A stretch of DNA of 64,000 nucleotides from assembly GCF_050433565.1 (NCBI RefSeq), contig NZ_JBNPWZ010000001.1, positions 372,001-436,000 on the forward strand, read 5' to 3'. Each line of letters starts with the position of its first letter. The first letter of the stretch is position 1. Shown here in pieces: positions 45,287-54,408 of this stretch. The notes below the pieces were generated by a model. It was not told where the DNA came from, made no database searches, and saw nothing but the letters and a program-made list of their open reading frames with translations. The position numbers and the translations under genes are program-made. This stretch comes from Ornithinibacillus bavariensis (GTDB taxonomy: Bacteria; Bacillota; Bacilli; Bacillales; Amphibacillaceae).

Positions 45287-46232
45287 TTTTTGGCAGCTTA
45301 CACAAAATGAATTAAAAAAGATTTACATCCAAAAGGCTACTTGGGTGATGTATATCCTTCTTACTGTCATTCTATTTGGGGCAGCATTAATTACAATTAC
45401 TAGTGACTTCATAACGAGGGACTACAATGAAGACACTTGGCGTGAAGAGCTACAGGAGGAAAACAATAAATTAACGAAGGAGATGCAAGAAGAGGCAATT
45501 TTTCAGGAGTACAATACCGGTTTAATTGAACAAAACAATTATTATTTAGAACATGATATCATGCCACCAGGCTATGGTGCTTGGCAATATGTACACGAAA
45601 ACATCATTCTAGTATCACTTATTAGCTTGTTCACTATTATTGTAGCGGCTGGGATAGTTGCTAATGAATTTAAGTGGGGAACAATCAAGCTATTGCTGAT
45701 ACGTCCTAGTTCTAGAGTAAAGATACTCTTATCAAAATATGTTGCAGTAATATTGTTTGCTTTGCTGACACTTCTTTTTTTAATAGCTTTTTCATGGTTG
45801 ATTGGTGCTTTATTCTTCGGTGTTGATGGATTAAATCCCCATATGGTAATGGAGAAGAATAATGGATTAGCGTATGTATCAATAATAAAAGAAGTTTTAG
45901 TCGGATATGGTTTCAAGATGGTTAATCTAATTATGATGGCTACCTTTGCGTTTATGATTTCGAGTATTTTTAGGAGTAGTGCTCTTGCTATTGGTATAGC
46001 TGTATTTTTAATGTTAGCAGGAAACTCAATTGTCATGTTTTTTGCAGAACATAGCTGGGCAAAATTTATTTTGTTTGCGAATACAGATTTAAGCCAATAT
46101 GTAAATGGTAACGAACCTTTCATAGAAGGAATGAGTCTAACATTTTCTATCATCATCCTATTGATTTATTATGCCTTTTTCGTAATCTCATCTTGGATTG
46201 TATTTGTTAAGCGTGATGTAGCTGGTACGTAA
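45279..46232 (+). CDS. ABC-2-type transporter permease
   Basis: The 317-residue permease has six TM helices: one near the N-terminus (about 20-40), an extracellular stretch with charged residues (about 45-100), then five more. WGTIKLLLIRPSSR after TM2 is a typical ABC-2 motif. The start is TTG with AGGAGAG upstream. With the preceding ATPase it makes a half-exporter of the bacitracin-export class. Confidence 0.87.
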   Translation: MVNFWQLTQNELKKIYIQKATWVMYILLTVILFGAALITITSDFITRDYNEDTWREELQEENNKLTKEMQEEAIFQEYNTGLIEQNNYYLEHDIMPPGYGAWQYVHENIILVSLISLFTIIVAAGIVANEFKWGTIKLLLIRPSSRVKILLSKYVAVILFALLTLLFLIAFSWLIGALFFGVDGLNPHMVMEKNNGLAYVSIIKEVLVGYGFKMVNLIMMATFAFMISSIFRSSALAIGIAVFLMLAGNSIVMFFAEHSWAKFILFANTDLSQYVNGNEPFIEGMSLTFSIIILLIYYAFFVISSWIVFVKRDVAGT

Positions 46233-46289
46233 AAAGCTTATTTTAATCATAAAAAACCCTTTTACCCTTATTTACTATGGAAAAGGATA

Positions 46290-46330
46290 AAAAGGATTCT
46301 AGTTTAGAAAGATTTAACTAGAATCCTTTT
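46290..46330. terminator. Bidirectional terminator
   Basis: AAAAGGATTCTAGTT pairs perfectly with AACTAGAATCCTTTT around 11 bases, between the permease gene and the convergent DUF2512 gene. Confidence 0.85.
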
Positions 46331-46385
46331 GAAAATGTAAGGGGGATAATAAACACAGTAATATTGTAATCGAGGTACATGTTCG

Positions 46386-46850
46386 CTAATCTGTCTGATC
46401 TCGTCTTGGATCTTTTTTACGTAGCAAGGTTTCCTCGTCCGTCTCCTCGGCAAATTCCGTTTGTAAATTTCTTCCTGGTACATAACGCATATTATCCCTT
46501 TCCTTTTCCTCTCCGTCCTGTATATACGCATGTAGCAAAGGCTCTGTTAGGGCTAGGAAAAATGCAGCGAATAAGGAAGCTAATATAACAGGCATATCTG
46601 TGACGATTAAAAAGCTTCCAAGTACGGCAAGTGTTGCGAATGCCAAAACAAAATCGGCCAGTGTTGCCATTAGATTATTTGTTCTTGGTAGAATATACTG
46701 ATCCCCAACGAAGTAAGAGACACCTGCTGTTAGGATACTGACGACTATTAAATTCATGATATTGGCGTGATAAAATATCCCAAAGATCGAGAAAACAACA
46801 ATTGTACTAATGATTAGCTTAATCCCAATTACCTTCCAGTTCAGATTCAA
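46386..46850 (-). CDS. DUF2512 membrane protein (YndM-like)
   Basis: Four TM helices (about 5-25, 30-47, 60-80, 85-105) precede an acidic and basic cytoplasmic end. GIKLIISTIVVF and GDQYILPRTNN match the DUF2512/YndM family of Bacillales, role unknown. TTG at 46850 is chosen, giving the family-like start NLNWKVIGIKL; ATG at 46862 would overlap the AAAGGA ribosome site. Confidence 0.78.
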   Translation of the reverse strand: MNLNWKVIGIKLIISTIVVFSIFGIFYHANIMNLIVVSILTAGVSYFVGDQYILPRTNNLMATLADFVLAFATLAVLGSFLIVTDMPVILASLFAAFFLALTEPLLHAYIQDGEEKERDNMRYVPGRNLQTEFAEETDEETLLRKKDPRRDQTD

Positions 46851-46991
46851 AGCGAAACACATCCTTTAGATAAGTTTTAACAATAACTCGTCCACAATAA
46901 ATGATGATGGTATTTCTCTTATTATTTGGCAAATCACTTAAAAATATGATATCAATACGATGGAAAATAAAATTAGAAAAGAGGAGTTTAC

Positions 46992-47255
46992 ATGAAATAT
47001 TTTGCTGTATTCTTACCTATGAAGGACGAGGAGAAAAGTAAGATTCACAGGCCAGAGCATTTACGTTTTTTAGAGAAGAAACAACAAGAGGGTCATATAT
47101 TTGCGAAAGGCCCCTTTACCGACGGAGCGGGTGGTCTAGTCATTTATAAGGCACAAAATCGGAATGCTGTCGAGGTGATAGTCAAAGAGGATCCCTATAT
47201 TCAAACTGGTGCAAGAGGCTATGAAATCCATGAATGGGATATGAAACAGGCATAA
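46992..47255 (+). CDS. YciI-family protein
   Basis: The 87-residue protein is a single YciI domain (ferredoxin-like, dimeric), with HRPEHLRFLEKKQQEG near the N-terminus carrying the conserved His, and KEDPYIQTGARGYEIHEW at the end. Some members cleave chlorinated or stress metabolites, but most are uncharacterised. A GAGG ribosome site precedes the ATG. Monocistronic. Confidence 0.85.
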   Translation: MKYFAVFLPMKDEEKSKIHRPEHLRFLEKKQQEGHIFAKGPFTDGAGGLVIYKAQNRNAVEVIVKEDPYIQTGARGYEIHEWDMKQA

Positions 47256-47258
47256 ATA

Positions 47259-47292
47259 GAAGGACTGTCCCTTTAGATAGGTGCAGTCCTTC
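47259..47292. terminator. Hairpin between convergent genes
   Basis: GAAGGACTG pairs with CAGTCCTTC around 16 bases, four bases after the YciI stop and eight before the end of the CoxG-like gene. The T-run is weak on either side. Confidence 0.6.
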
Positions 47293-47299
47293 ACGCTTA

Positions 47300-47761
47300 T
47301 TAGCCTCTAGCAGCAATTCGCTGATTTTCAATTATTTTAATTGCGACAGATTCTGTAAGTCGCTTTGTTGTTTTGGGAATTAACGATTTTAATACGGGAT
47401 TAACCATTGGCCCCATTAGTCCTTTTGCAGACATTGTAAGATAACCAGTCATTTTCGTTTTATAAGCTGTTATGCTCTCTGCCTCGAAATAACCATTTCC
47501 TGTCACATTTTCACTGATTCCAGTTAACGTAAATCGGACACTCGTTGGTTTTTTCCACTCGGTAATATCAATTCGCATATTAACAGTTTTTTGGATTTTT
47601 CCGATATCTCCTTTAAACTTCCAAGTCGACTGTTTTTCATTAAGTATTTGATGGTCAATATACCCGGGTACTAAAGGTGCCCACTTATTCATATCGCTAA
47701 CAAACTCCCAGATTTTTTCAATTGGTAAATCCAATTCCTTGGAATAGGTGCCTCCAGGCAT
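47300..47761 (-). CDS. SRPBCC / CoxG-family protein
   Basis: The 153-residue protein has the START-like SRPBCC fold of CoxG proteins (LPIEKIWEFVSDMNKWAPLVPG at the N-terminus, YLTMSAKGLMGPMV later). CoxG relatives accompany aerobic CO dehydrogenase or bind hydrophobic ligands; no cox gene is here, so the role is open. AAAGGAGG precedes the ATG. Monocistronic. Confidence 0.82.
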   Translation of the reverse strand: MPGGTYSKELDLPIEKIWEFVSDMNKWAPLVPGYIDHQILNEKQSTWKFKGDIGKIQKTVNMRIDITEWKKPTSVRFTLTGISENVTGNGYFEAESITAYKTKMTGYLTMSAKGLMGPMVNPVLKSLIPKTTKRLTESVAIKIIENQRIAARG

Positions 47762-48158
47762 AGCACAACCTCCTTTATTCTCTTATAACAACCCATATAG
47801 TAACGAAAGTCTGACATAAACTCCTTCTATTAGCTGCTTTGTTCAACTTAGGGTTTTGAAGAAATTGTTTGTATCCATTGGACAAAAATACAACCTTCAC
47901 TTTAATTCATGTTACAAAGTATATTAGGATTATGGTTAATTATTCACGAAAGTTTTGCTACAAATGAATGAAGTTTAGATATTGTCGAAAAATGTAGAAC
48001 GAATGCAAATAATTAATTTTCTTTTGAATTATTTTATCTAAAATGCCATTATGCAAAAATATTTCCAAGCAAACTTTATTTATTGTGTATTTTACCAGTC
48101 GATTTAGGTCGCAAATTTAAAAAATGAGTATTAGTCACGGTGTTTAAAATATGGTATT
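47762..48158. other. Intergenic with a Spo0A-box-like site
   Basis: No gene. TGTCGAA, a perfect core Spo0A box, is at 47983-47989, about 175 bases before the TATAAT (48159-48164) that probably serves the small gene at 48192. The distance is large, so control of that gene by Spo0A is a weak inference. Confidence 0.35.
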
Positions 48159-48191
48159 TATAATACAAGGGTATGAGAAGGAGGTATGATA

Positions 48192-48323
48192 ATGAACCAA
48201 ACAGAATTTCTTGAATTAAAAAGGATAGTAGAAAGACATGAAGAAACAATTGTACAGCTAATGGAAATTATTGCCGCAACAAATAGAAGATTGTCTGAAA
48301 TTAGTCTAGCTAGATTTACATAA
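48192..48323 (+). CDS. Small 43-residue coiled-coil protein
   Basis: A short gene. AAGGAGG at 48178-48184 is seven bases before ATG, a TATAAT is about 27 bases upstream, and a strong terminator follows at 48398. The product is nearly all helix with leucines or isoleucines at heptad positions (FLELKRIVERHEETIVQLM), and charged; no membrane segment or cysteines. It could be a small regulatory or scaffold peptide, but I do not recognise the family. Confidence 0.75.
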   Translation: MNQTEFLELKRIVERHEETIVQLMEIIAATNRRLSEISLARFT

Positions 48324-48397
48324 TATAGCACTTCTAATCTTATTTCTGCAATAATCCTCTTATAGCCCTTTATGGCCCCTCTCTCCAAGGTTAACCT

Positions 48398-48437
48398 AAA
48401 GGAGTAGTCCATCCTCGGACTACTCCTTTCCTCTTTT
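48398..48437 (+). terminator. Strong intrinsic terminator
   Basis: AAAGGAGTAGTCC pairs perfectly with GGACTACTCCTTT around 6 bases, followed by CCTCTTTTTT. It closes the small gene's transcript. Confidence 0.88.
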
Positions 48438-48645
48438 TTACCATTGTTATAAGAAAATAGTAAATATACGATAAATACTATTTGTAGAAATATAAGGGGA
48501 TTTGTCGTACTTTCTCTTGAGAATAAAGCATGAAATTGATAAAATTATTAGGTATGAATTGATATAGGCTTACTCATACATTATATATAGATAAATAATC
48601 TTATAGAAAAATGTTTTTCAATCCGAATAAGAGGAGATTATGTTT

Positions 48646-50499
48646 ATGTGCGGTATTGTAGGATTTGCAACTAATTCAAATGATATAGATAAAGCAAGTG
48701 TTATTCAAGAGATGATGAATACCATCGGTCATCGTGGACCAGACAGTGACGGATATTTCGTAGATGGGAATATTACATTAGGTTTTCGTAGACTACAAAT
48801 TATTGACCTGACAACAGATGCTAGTCAGCCCATGTTTAATGAAGATGACTCCATTTCAATAATTTTCAATGGAGAGATCTACAATTACCAAACTTTAATG
48901 GATGATTTAAAGGAAAAGGGCCACATTTTCAAAAGTCAAAGTGATACAGAAGTCATTATTCATGGATATGAGGAGTACGGAATTGATATTCTTCAAAAGC
49001 TACGTGGGATGTTCGCTTTTGCACTTTGGGATAAGAAGAAGGAATCACTAGTTATTGCTCGTGACTTTTTTGGTATTAAACCACTTTATTATACACAAAA
49101 TACTACCGATAATTCTTTACTTTTTGGTTCTGAAATTAAGTCATTCTTGAAGTTTCCAGGCTTCCAAAAAGAATTGAACAAACAAGCATTAAAGCCATAT
49201 TTAACTTTCCAATACTCTGTTCTTGATGAAACCTTTTTTAAAGGAGTATATAAATTAAGACCGGGTCACTATATGATTTACAAGAATGGTCAAATTGATA
49301 TTAAGCAATATTGGGATATTCCATTTGATACGGAAGAAAATTCATTGGAATATTATGTGGGAAAAATTAAAGAAACGATGGAAGAGTCGGTTAAATACCA
49401 TCGTATTAGTGATGTGAAGGTTGGTTCCTTCCTTTCTGGTGGAGTTGACTCAAGCTATGTTACAGCACTCCTAAAGCCAGATAAGACTTTCTCCGTAGGA
49501 TTTAAGGATTATGAGGGAATATTTAATGAGACGAACATCGCAGCAGATTTATCAAAACAGCTTGGGATTGAAAATCATCAAAAGCTTATTAGTGTTGATG
49601 AATTCTTTGATGTTATTCCAACTGTACAATACCATATGGATGAGCCACAATCTAACCTATCCTCAGTTCCGCTATATTTCTTAGCAGAATTAGCAAGCAA
49701 GCATGCAACTGTACTCCTATCTGGTGAAGGTGCGGATGAAATTTTCGGTGGATATGCATGGTACGAGACATCTAAAGAAATGCGTGCCTATGAAAAGCTT
49801 CCATTCTTCTTAAGAAGAGCAGTTTCTAATATAGCGAAGAAGTTACCTGAAAATAGGATTACAACCTTCTTTACTAAAGGTGGTCAAAGGGTAGAGGAGA
49901 AGTTTATTGGCCAAGCTAAAGTATTTGATGAAAAGGATGCAATACATGTTTTAAAAGATGATTACAAAAATGCACCATCACCTGCAGAAATTGTCCGCGA
50001 ATCATATGAAAAGGTTTCAGGAAAAGATAATGTGACAAAGATGCAATATGTCGATATGAAGCATTGGCTACCTGGAGATATTCTCTTAAAAGCAGATAAA
50101 ATGAGCTCTGCTCATTCTATCGAGCTTCGCGTTCCTTTTTTAGATAAAGAAGTAATGGAGATGGCTGGAAAGATTCCTGCACATTTAAAAGTTAATGATA
50201 TTGATACAAAATATGTACTACGGAAAGCTGCAAATGAGGTACTTCCTGACGAATGGGCAAACCGTCCAAAGGTTGGATTTCCTGTACCATTCCGTGACTG
50301 GATGAAGCAATCCAAATATTATAACCTTGTAAAAGAAACCTTTGAATCCGATATAGCAAAACAGTTTTTCCATACAGAAGAACTTGTGAAATATTTAGAT
50401 GAGCATTATAACGGTCAAGTAAACCGTGCTCGTTATATTTGGACAGTGTATGTATTCCTCGTATGGTATAAGCGATTTTTTGTAGATATAGAAGATTAA
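48646..50499 (+). CDS. asnB: Asparagine synthetase (glutamine-hydrolysing)
   Basis: Makes asparagine from aspartate, glutamine and ATP. The N-terminal class II glutaminase domain begins MCGIVGF; the cysteine after Met is the nucleophile, which fixes the start at ATG 48646 (GAGGAG nine bases before) instead of 48640. The synthetase domain has the PP-loop SGGVDSS (about 265) and SGEGADEIFGG. 617 residues is close to B. subtilis AsnB and AsnO, so the paralogue cannot be named for certain. Monocistronic with terminator. Confidence 0.92.
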   Translation: MCGIVGFATNSNDIDKASVIQEMMNTIGHRGPDSDGYFVDGNITLGFRRLQIIDLTTDASQPMFNEDDSISIIFNGEIYNYQTLMDDLKEKGHIFKSQSDTEVIIHGYEEYGIDILQKLRGMFAFALWDKKKESLVIARDFFGIKPLYYTQNTTDNSLLFGSEIKSFLKFPGFQKELNKQALKPYLTFQYSVLDETFFKGVYKLRPGHYMIYKNGQIDIKQYWDIPFDTEENSLEYYVGKIKETMEESVKYHRISDVKVGSFLSGGVDSSYVTALLKPDKTFSVGFKDYEGIFNETNIAADLSKQLGIENHQKLISVDEFFDVIPTVQYHMDEPQSNLSSVPLYFLAELASKHATVLLSGEGADEIFGGYAWYETSKEMRAYEKLPFFLRRAVSNIAKKLPENRITTFFTKGGQRVEEKFIGQAKVFDEKDAIHVLKDDYKNAPSPAEIVRESYEKVSGKDNVTKMQYVDMKHWLPGDILLKADKMSSAHSIELRVPFLDKEVMEMAGKIPAHLKVNDIDTKYVLRKAANEVLPDEWANRPKVGFPVPFRDWMKQSKYYNLVKETFESDIAKQFFHTEELVKYLDEHYNGQVNRARYIWTVYVFLVWYKRFFVDIED

Positions 50500-50525
50500 A
50501 TGGTGTATCAGAAATTTATAAAAGT

Positions 50526-50556
50526 GCATTCGCCGAATTTTTTGGCGAATGCTTTC
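50526..50556 (+). terminator. Intrinsic terminator
   Basis: GCATTCGCC pairs perfectly with GGCGAATGC around 9 bases, then TTTC, 26 bases after the asparagine synthetase stop. Confidence 0.8.
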
Positions 50557-50604
50557 AGTACACCTATGTAGATAGTAATTTTTTACTACTCTGTACAAAT
50601 GGAA

Positions 50605-50757
50605 AAGTGTGACTTACCTACTAATTCCACATATTGCTTTCAAGATGCCTGCGAGATTACCAAGGAAGGTAAGTTGGTGATTCACCGCAAGCAAATAAAC
50701 ATTAGATCACTAACTTTCAGTGGGAGAAACCCCTTATTGAATGTTTGTTAATTTGCG
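50605..50757. other. Structured intergenic element, possible leader RNA or repeat
   Basis: Several complementary segments are nested here: CTTACCT (50613) with AGGTAAG (50667); GGTGA with TCACC (50676-50685); GCAAATAAACATT (50690-50702) with AATGTTTGTTAATTTGC (50740-50756, one bulge); inside it CACT with AGTG, and GGG with CCC. The gene for the C39-like protease starts 71 bases later. It resembles no riboswitch that I can name; it may instead be an intergenic repeat. Confidence 0.45.
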
Positions 50758-50828
50758 GAGAAACTAGTGTTTTTGACCTATAAAGTGGTTATTATTTTTT
50801 AACAATGGACTAAAGGGAGTAGTTCACA

Positions 50829-51869
50829 ATGAAGTTAATTTTGCGAAACTCATTCCTATTATTTATTGCATTCACAGGCACAATCCTCCTGATTACTCAG
50901 GGGGATAAATTATATGCGTTTGTGCATGATATTTTTGATGAATCTAAGGGAGTTATTACCATTGTAAATGTCGATTCTCATAATGGCTACCCGATAAATG
51001 GAGCAACATTTCAAATAATTGACCCAGAGACAAAGCAGAAAATAACAGAGCTTATTACATCTAGTGATGGGATAGCAGAATCAGAAAAGTTACCACTAAA
51101 TAGGCAATATCAAGTAATACAGTCAAATGTCGTCCTGCCTTACCAAGTGAATGACGAAACCCTAATGGTGGAATTGAAAACAGAAAAAGAGACCATTGAA
51201 TTTCAAAATGAGATATCCTCTGTAGTTACTGCATTTAAACGAAATGACAACAATGAATTAATACCAACAGAAATGAAACTTCCAGTTGAAGCAACACTTC
51301 AGCAGCCTGAATTGCCTAATGGCTGTGAGGTAACATCTTTAGCAGCTATTTTAACTTATTATGGGTATGAAGCTGATAAAACTGAACTTGCCGATGATTA
51401 TCTTCCAAAGGTACCATTTGAGGTTATAAATGGTAAATTATATGGGGCAAACCCTATGGAAGCTTATGCTGGTGATCCAAGAAGTAAAAACCAAGGCTTT
51501 TATAGCTATGTCCAGCCTATTATTGAAACCGCGAATCTATTTTTCAAGTCAGTAAAAGGTGCTCATCAACCAGTGGATATTAGTGGGAGTACTGAGAAAG
51601 AATTGCTAAGCTATATTTTAGAAGGTATACCTGTAATCATTTGGACAACCATTGATCAAAGAGATCCATTATTTAATTATTCTTGGTATATCCGCGATAC
51701 TGATAAACGTATAGATGTACTTCGAAACTCTCATACTGTAGTTTTAACGGGCTTTAGTGAGAATCAAGTATTTGTAATGGATCCACTCAAGGGAAACATA
51801 GCATACCCTAAAAAGAGATTCTTTGAAATATATGAGATGGCTGGTAGCCATGCGATGATAATACAATAA
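50829..51869 (+). CDS. C39-like cysteine protease with N-terminal TM and Ig-like domain
   Basis: The 346-residue protein has an N-terminal membrane or signal segment (about 8-25), a SpaA/prealbumin-like beta domain (about 40-125; VDSHNGYPINGATFQII), then a Peptidase_C39_2 domain (about 145-346) with the active Cys in LPNGCEVTSLAAIL, His in RNSHTVVLTGF and the Asp/Asn region FVMDPLKG. C39-like proteins cut leader peptides or are cell-wall proteases. AAAGGGAG precedes the ATG. Confidence 0.85.
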   Translation: MKLILRNSFLLFIAFTGTILLITQGDKLYAFVHDIFDESKGVITIVNVDSHNGYPINGATFQIIDPETKQKITELITSSDGIAESEKLPLNRQYQVIQSNVVLPYQVNDETLMVELKTEKETIEFQNEISSVVTAFKRNDNNELIPTEMKLPVEATLQQPELPNGCEVTSLAAILTYYGYEADKTELADDYLPKVPFEVINGKLYGANPMEAYAGDPRSKNQGFYSYVQPIIETANLFFKSVKGAHQPVDISGSTEKELLSYILEGIPVIIWTTIDQRDPLFNYSWYIRDTDKRIDVLRNSHTVVLTGFSENQVFVMDPLKGNIAYPKKRFFEIYEMAGSHAMIIQ

Positions 51870-51945
51870 TGCTTGCAATAGCTGAATAACCGTAAGAGGC
51901 TTGGACAATTTTATTACCTATACAATAGTCCTAATTATTGAGAGA

Positions 51946-51992
51946 CCAAAATAAGCATACCACGATACTCTATGCTTATTTTGGTTATTTTT
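51946..51992 (+). terminator. Strong intrinsic terminator
   Basis: CCAAAATAAGCATA pairs perfectly with TATGCTTATTTTGG around 11 bases, followed by TTATTTTT. It ends the C39-like gene. Confidence 0.88.
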
Positions 51993-52012
51993 GATACAAA
52001 AAAATAAGTATA

Positions 52013-52876
52013 TTAATCTGTTTCACTCAATAGCTTTTCGATAGCATACCCAACGCCATGCTCAGTATTTTTCTTTGTAACCATATCACATTGTTTTTTA
52101 ATGTCCTCTTCAGCGTTTTCCATTGCGATACCAATACCAGCATCAAGTAGCATACTTAAATCGTTATAATTGTCTCCAAATGCAACGACGTCTTTCATAT
52201 CAATTTGTAATGAATCTGCAAAAAACTTTAGAGCAATTCCTTTTTGCGCATGCACATGATTAAATTCAAGATTTATACTCCCAGAGGAAGTGATAGCAAT
52301 TTGATTCTGATCCCTTAAGGATTGCTTCACTCTATTTAAGGCTGTCTCATCTAGTGAAAAAGCAAGAATCTTATATACTTCAATGGCAGGATCATGAAAT
52401 AATGTATGATAATCCTCGGTAAATTTTACCCTTTCGTCTTGAAAGCGTTGCTCAACAGCAATTTGAATTTCTTCTTTTGTAAATGTTGGGTGGGCGGTGA
52501 CCATTATATCTACTAATACATCCCGAAAATGCTCTCGACTTACGGAAAATATCCCTTTGTTTGTAAAAACTTCAAAATACATGTTTTCATTATGACATGC
52601 CTGTTGAATGGATAGACAAGAGGTCGGATCCATTGGAGTACTTTGAAGTAAATTTTCATGGAGATCGTGGATGTTTGCACCATTAAGGCTAATAATTGGA
52701 AGTTTTAAACCTACTTCCTGAAGAGGTTTGTATGCTGCTTCATATGAACGGCCTGTTGCTACAACTACCTGAACTCCTTTATTTAAAGCGTGTTTAATAG
52801 CGGTACAATTTTCTTCGCTTATTTTCCCATATTCATTTAATAATGTCCCATCCATATCAGTTGCTATTAATTTCAT
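52013..52876 (-). CDS. HAD-superfamily Cof-type phosphatase
   Basis: Cytoplasmic hydrolase of 287 residues with the HAD class IIB layout: nucleophile motif I DMDGTLL (D7 and D9), motif II Thr in VVATGRS, and motif IV VAFGDNYNDLSML, with a Cof-type cap between. Members dephosphorylate sugar phosphates, flavin mononucleotide or related compounds; substrate not readable. GGAGATAT precedes the ATG. Confidence 0.92.
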   Translation of the reverse strand: MKLIATDMDGTLLNEYGKISEENCTAIKHALNKGVQVVVATGRSYEAAYKPLQEVGLKLPIISLNGANIHDLHENLLQSTPMDPTSCLSIQQACHNENMYFEVFTNKGIFSVSREHFRDVLVDIMVTAHPTFTKEEIQIAVEQRFQDERVKFTEDYHTLFHDPAIEVYKILAFSLDETALNRVKQSLRDQNQIAITSSGSINLEFNHVHAQKGIALKFFADSLQIDMKDVVAFGDNYNDLSMLLDAGIGIAMENAEEDIKKQCDMVTKKNTEHGVGYAIEKLLSETD

Positions 52877-53203
52877 GTTTTATATCTCCTATATATTTTT
52901 GATGTACATCTATATTATAGCTGAAAAATAAAAAAGACCCAAAGATAGCTGCTGTACATAACCCTAGCCTAATAAAACGCAATTAATAATGTTCTGTCCA
53001 AGAGTACACTTAGAGAAAAGTGAACTTTAATTAATAGGCATTCAGATAACTAATTTCTAAAATGGTTAAAGAGCGTGGTGCTTAGTGAATTAAGTAATTA
53101 ATAATGATTCATTATTAATGGTAAATATAATAAAAGGTATTTACTCAGTTATTAATTTCATATATAATTCTTATGGACTAGTTCAAAAGAAGGGGGGATA
53201 ATT
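52877..53203. other. Intergenic, nothing clear
   Basis: AT-rich sequence with short frames only. The promoter of the DUF4190 gene must be here, but I cannot fix it. AAGGGGGG at 53190-53197 is the ribosome site of that gene. Confidence 0.35.
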
Positions 53204-53470
53204 ATGGAGACTAATCAAAATGTAACTGTTTCGAATCAGTCTAATGGTTTAGGAATAACTTCTATGGTACTAGGTATAGTTGGTCTTGTTTTAGTATTTG
53301 TTCCGGGATTACCATATCCACTTGGAATATTAGCTATTATTTTTGGTTTAATTGCAATGAAAAACCCTGTGAAAAAGGGGTTTGCAATAACAGGATTAAT
53401 TACTGGAATCATTACTATTATTTTAAAAGTTCTTTTCTGGGCTGCATTAGCTTCAATATTTACATACTAA
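53204..53470 (+). CDS. DUF4190 small membrane protein
   Basis: The 88-residue protein has a polar N-terminus rich in Asn and Ser, then two TM helices (about 17-51 and 60-84) with the DUF4190 pattern NGLGITSMVLGIVGLVL and GFAITGLITGII. The role is unknown. AAGGGGGG precedes the ATG and a terminator follows. Confidence 0.85.
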   Translation: METNQNVTVSNQSNGLGITSMVLGIVGLVLVFVPGLPYPLGILAIIFGLIAMKNPVKKGFAITGLITGIITIILKVLFWAALASIFTY

Positions 53471-53482
53471 TAATATTTAAAC

Positions 53483-53522
53483 AAAAAAGTTCTTCCCATT
53501 TTAATATGGGAAGAACTTTTTT
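53483..53522 (+). terminator. Strong intrinsic terminator
   Basis: AAAAAAGTTCTTCCCAT pairs perfectly with ATGGGAAGAACTTTTTT around 6 bases, 12 bases after the DUF4190 stop. Confidence 0.9.
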
Positions 53523-53692
53523 AATTATGGGTTACAAACTTACAATTCCTAGTTCATATCATACCATTAATAAAATAATATATTTATTTTCGGTCTAGGT
53601 TTATTCACCTATTCACATCCGATAATGAAAAGAATCAATAAGGGTACAACTTCCACCACCTGAATTTCAGTAACAGGTGCATTATTTATTAT

Positions 53693-53991
53693 TCAGAAAA
53701 ATCCAATAGTTTTATTATCAAAATCCTTAAGAATACTTTTAATATCTTTTTCATAAAGTATAGAATCAATTTCTTCTGCGATTAAAAGGTAATTTCCTAT
53801 ACTATCATCTGTTATATAGCTATTTTCTTGTTTTACTTGTATTATTTCTTGATCAGCAATTTTTTGGTGCTAAAGGCATTAATTCACTTCATAAATGTGA
53901 CTTTATCTTTATTTTTTGCTAGTACTGTAGTTGGCAACGTAGTACTTAGTGATAATAATATAATTATGATATTGAATAGTTTTTTCTTCAT
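53693..53991 (-). pseudogene. Frameshifted exported-protein pseudogene
   Basis: A GGGGG ribosome site leads into an intact start and signal peptide (MKKKLFNIIIILLSLSTT, ending in VLA), but frame 1 stops after about 35 codons at FMK. A protein-like frame continues with ELMPLAPKN after one extra base, and after a second extra base with DQEIIQVKQENS and IAEEIDSILYEKD, ending in IGFF and a stop. Two +1 shifts in a short gene indicate decay. The original product would be about 97 residues, exported, of unknown function. A sequencing error is possible but would be needed twice. Confidence 0.7.
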
Positions 53992-54408
53992 GTAAATATC
54001 CCCCTTTTTTGCAAAAATTTGAATTACAAGGCGCCGCCAGTTACATATTAATTAATTTTCGGATTAGTGGAAAAAGACTTTCTGTTGGGAAATATAGCAA
54101 TTGAGAAGCAAAAACTATTATTAAAATGATAGATTTTGAATAATAAGTTGTGTTCATTTTTTTTCATATACTCAAACTATTTATTTAAAAAATACAAATA
54201 ACTTTTTTAATAAATAGAATGGTTTCTTAATCTAAACACATTTTTAGCTATAAGAATAGATAATACTTTGGAACTTTAGTTGTGATGCGCACTTGCGATT
54301 CTTATTGTATGATAACTTAGCAACTGCTAACATATACAATTTTATAGTAGTAATACATAGATTTTCAAATAGACAGTTATATAGTAGCTCAACAGTAGGG
54401 GGTACAAT
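53992..54408. other. Intergenic, nothing clear
   Basis: Very AT-rich with no open frame of note on either strand. AGGGGGT at 54397-54403 is the ribosome site of the next gene. Confidence 0.3.

Noticed and set aside
45572..46156. Long minus-strand frame opposite the ABC permease
   Set aside because: Complement of a hydrophobic coding region with coupled start and clear ABC-2 features on the plus strand.
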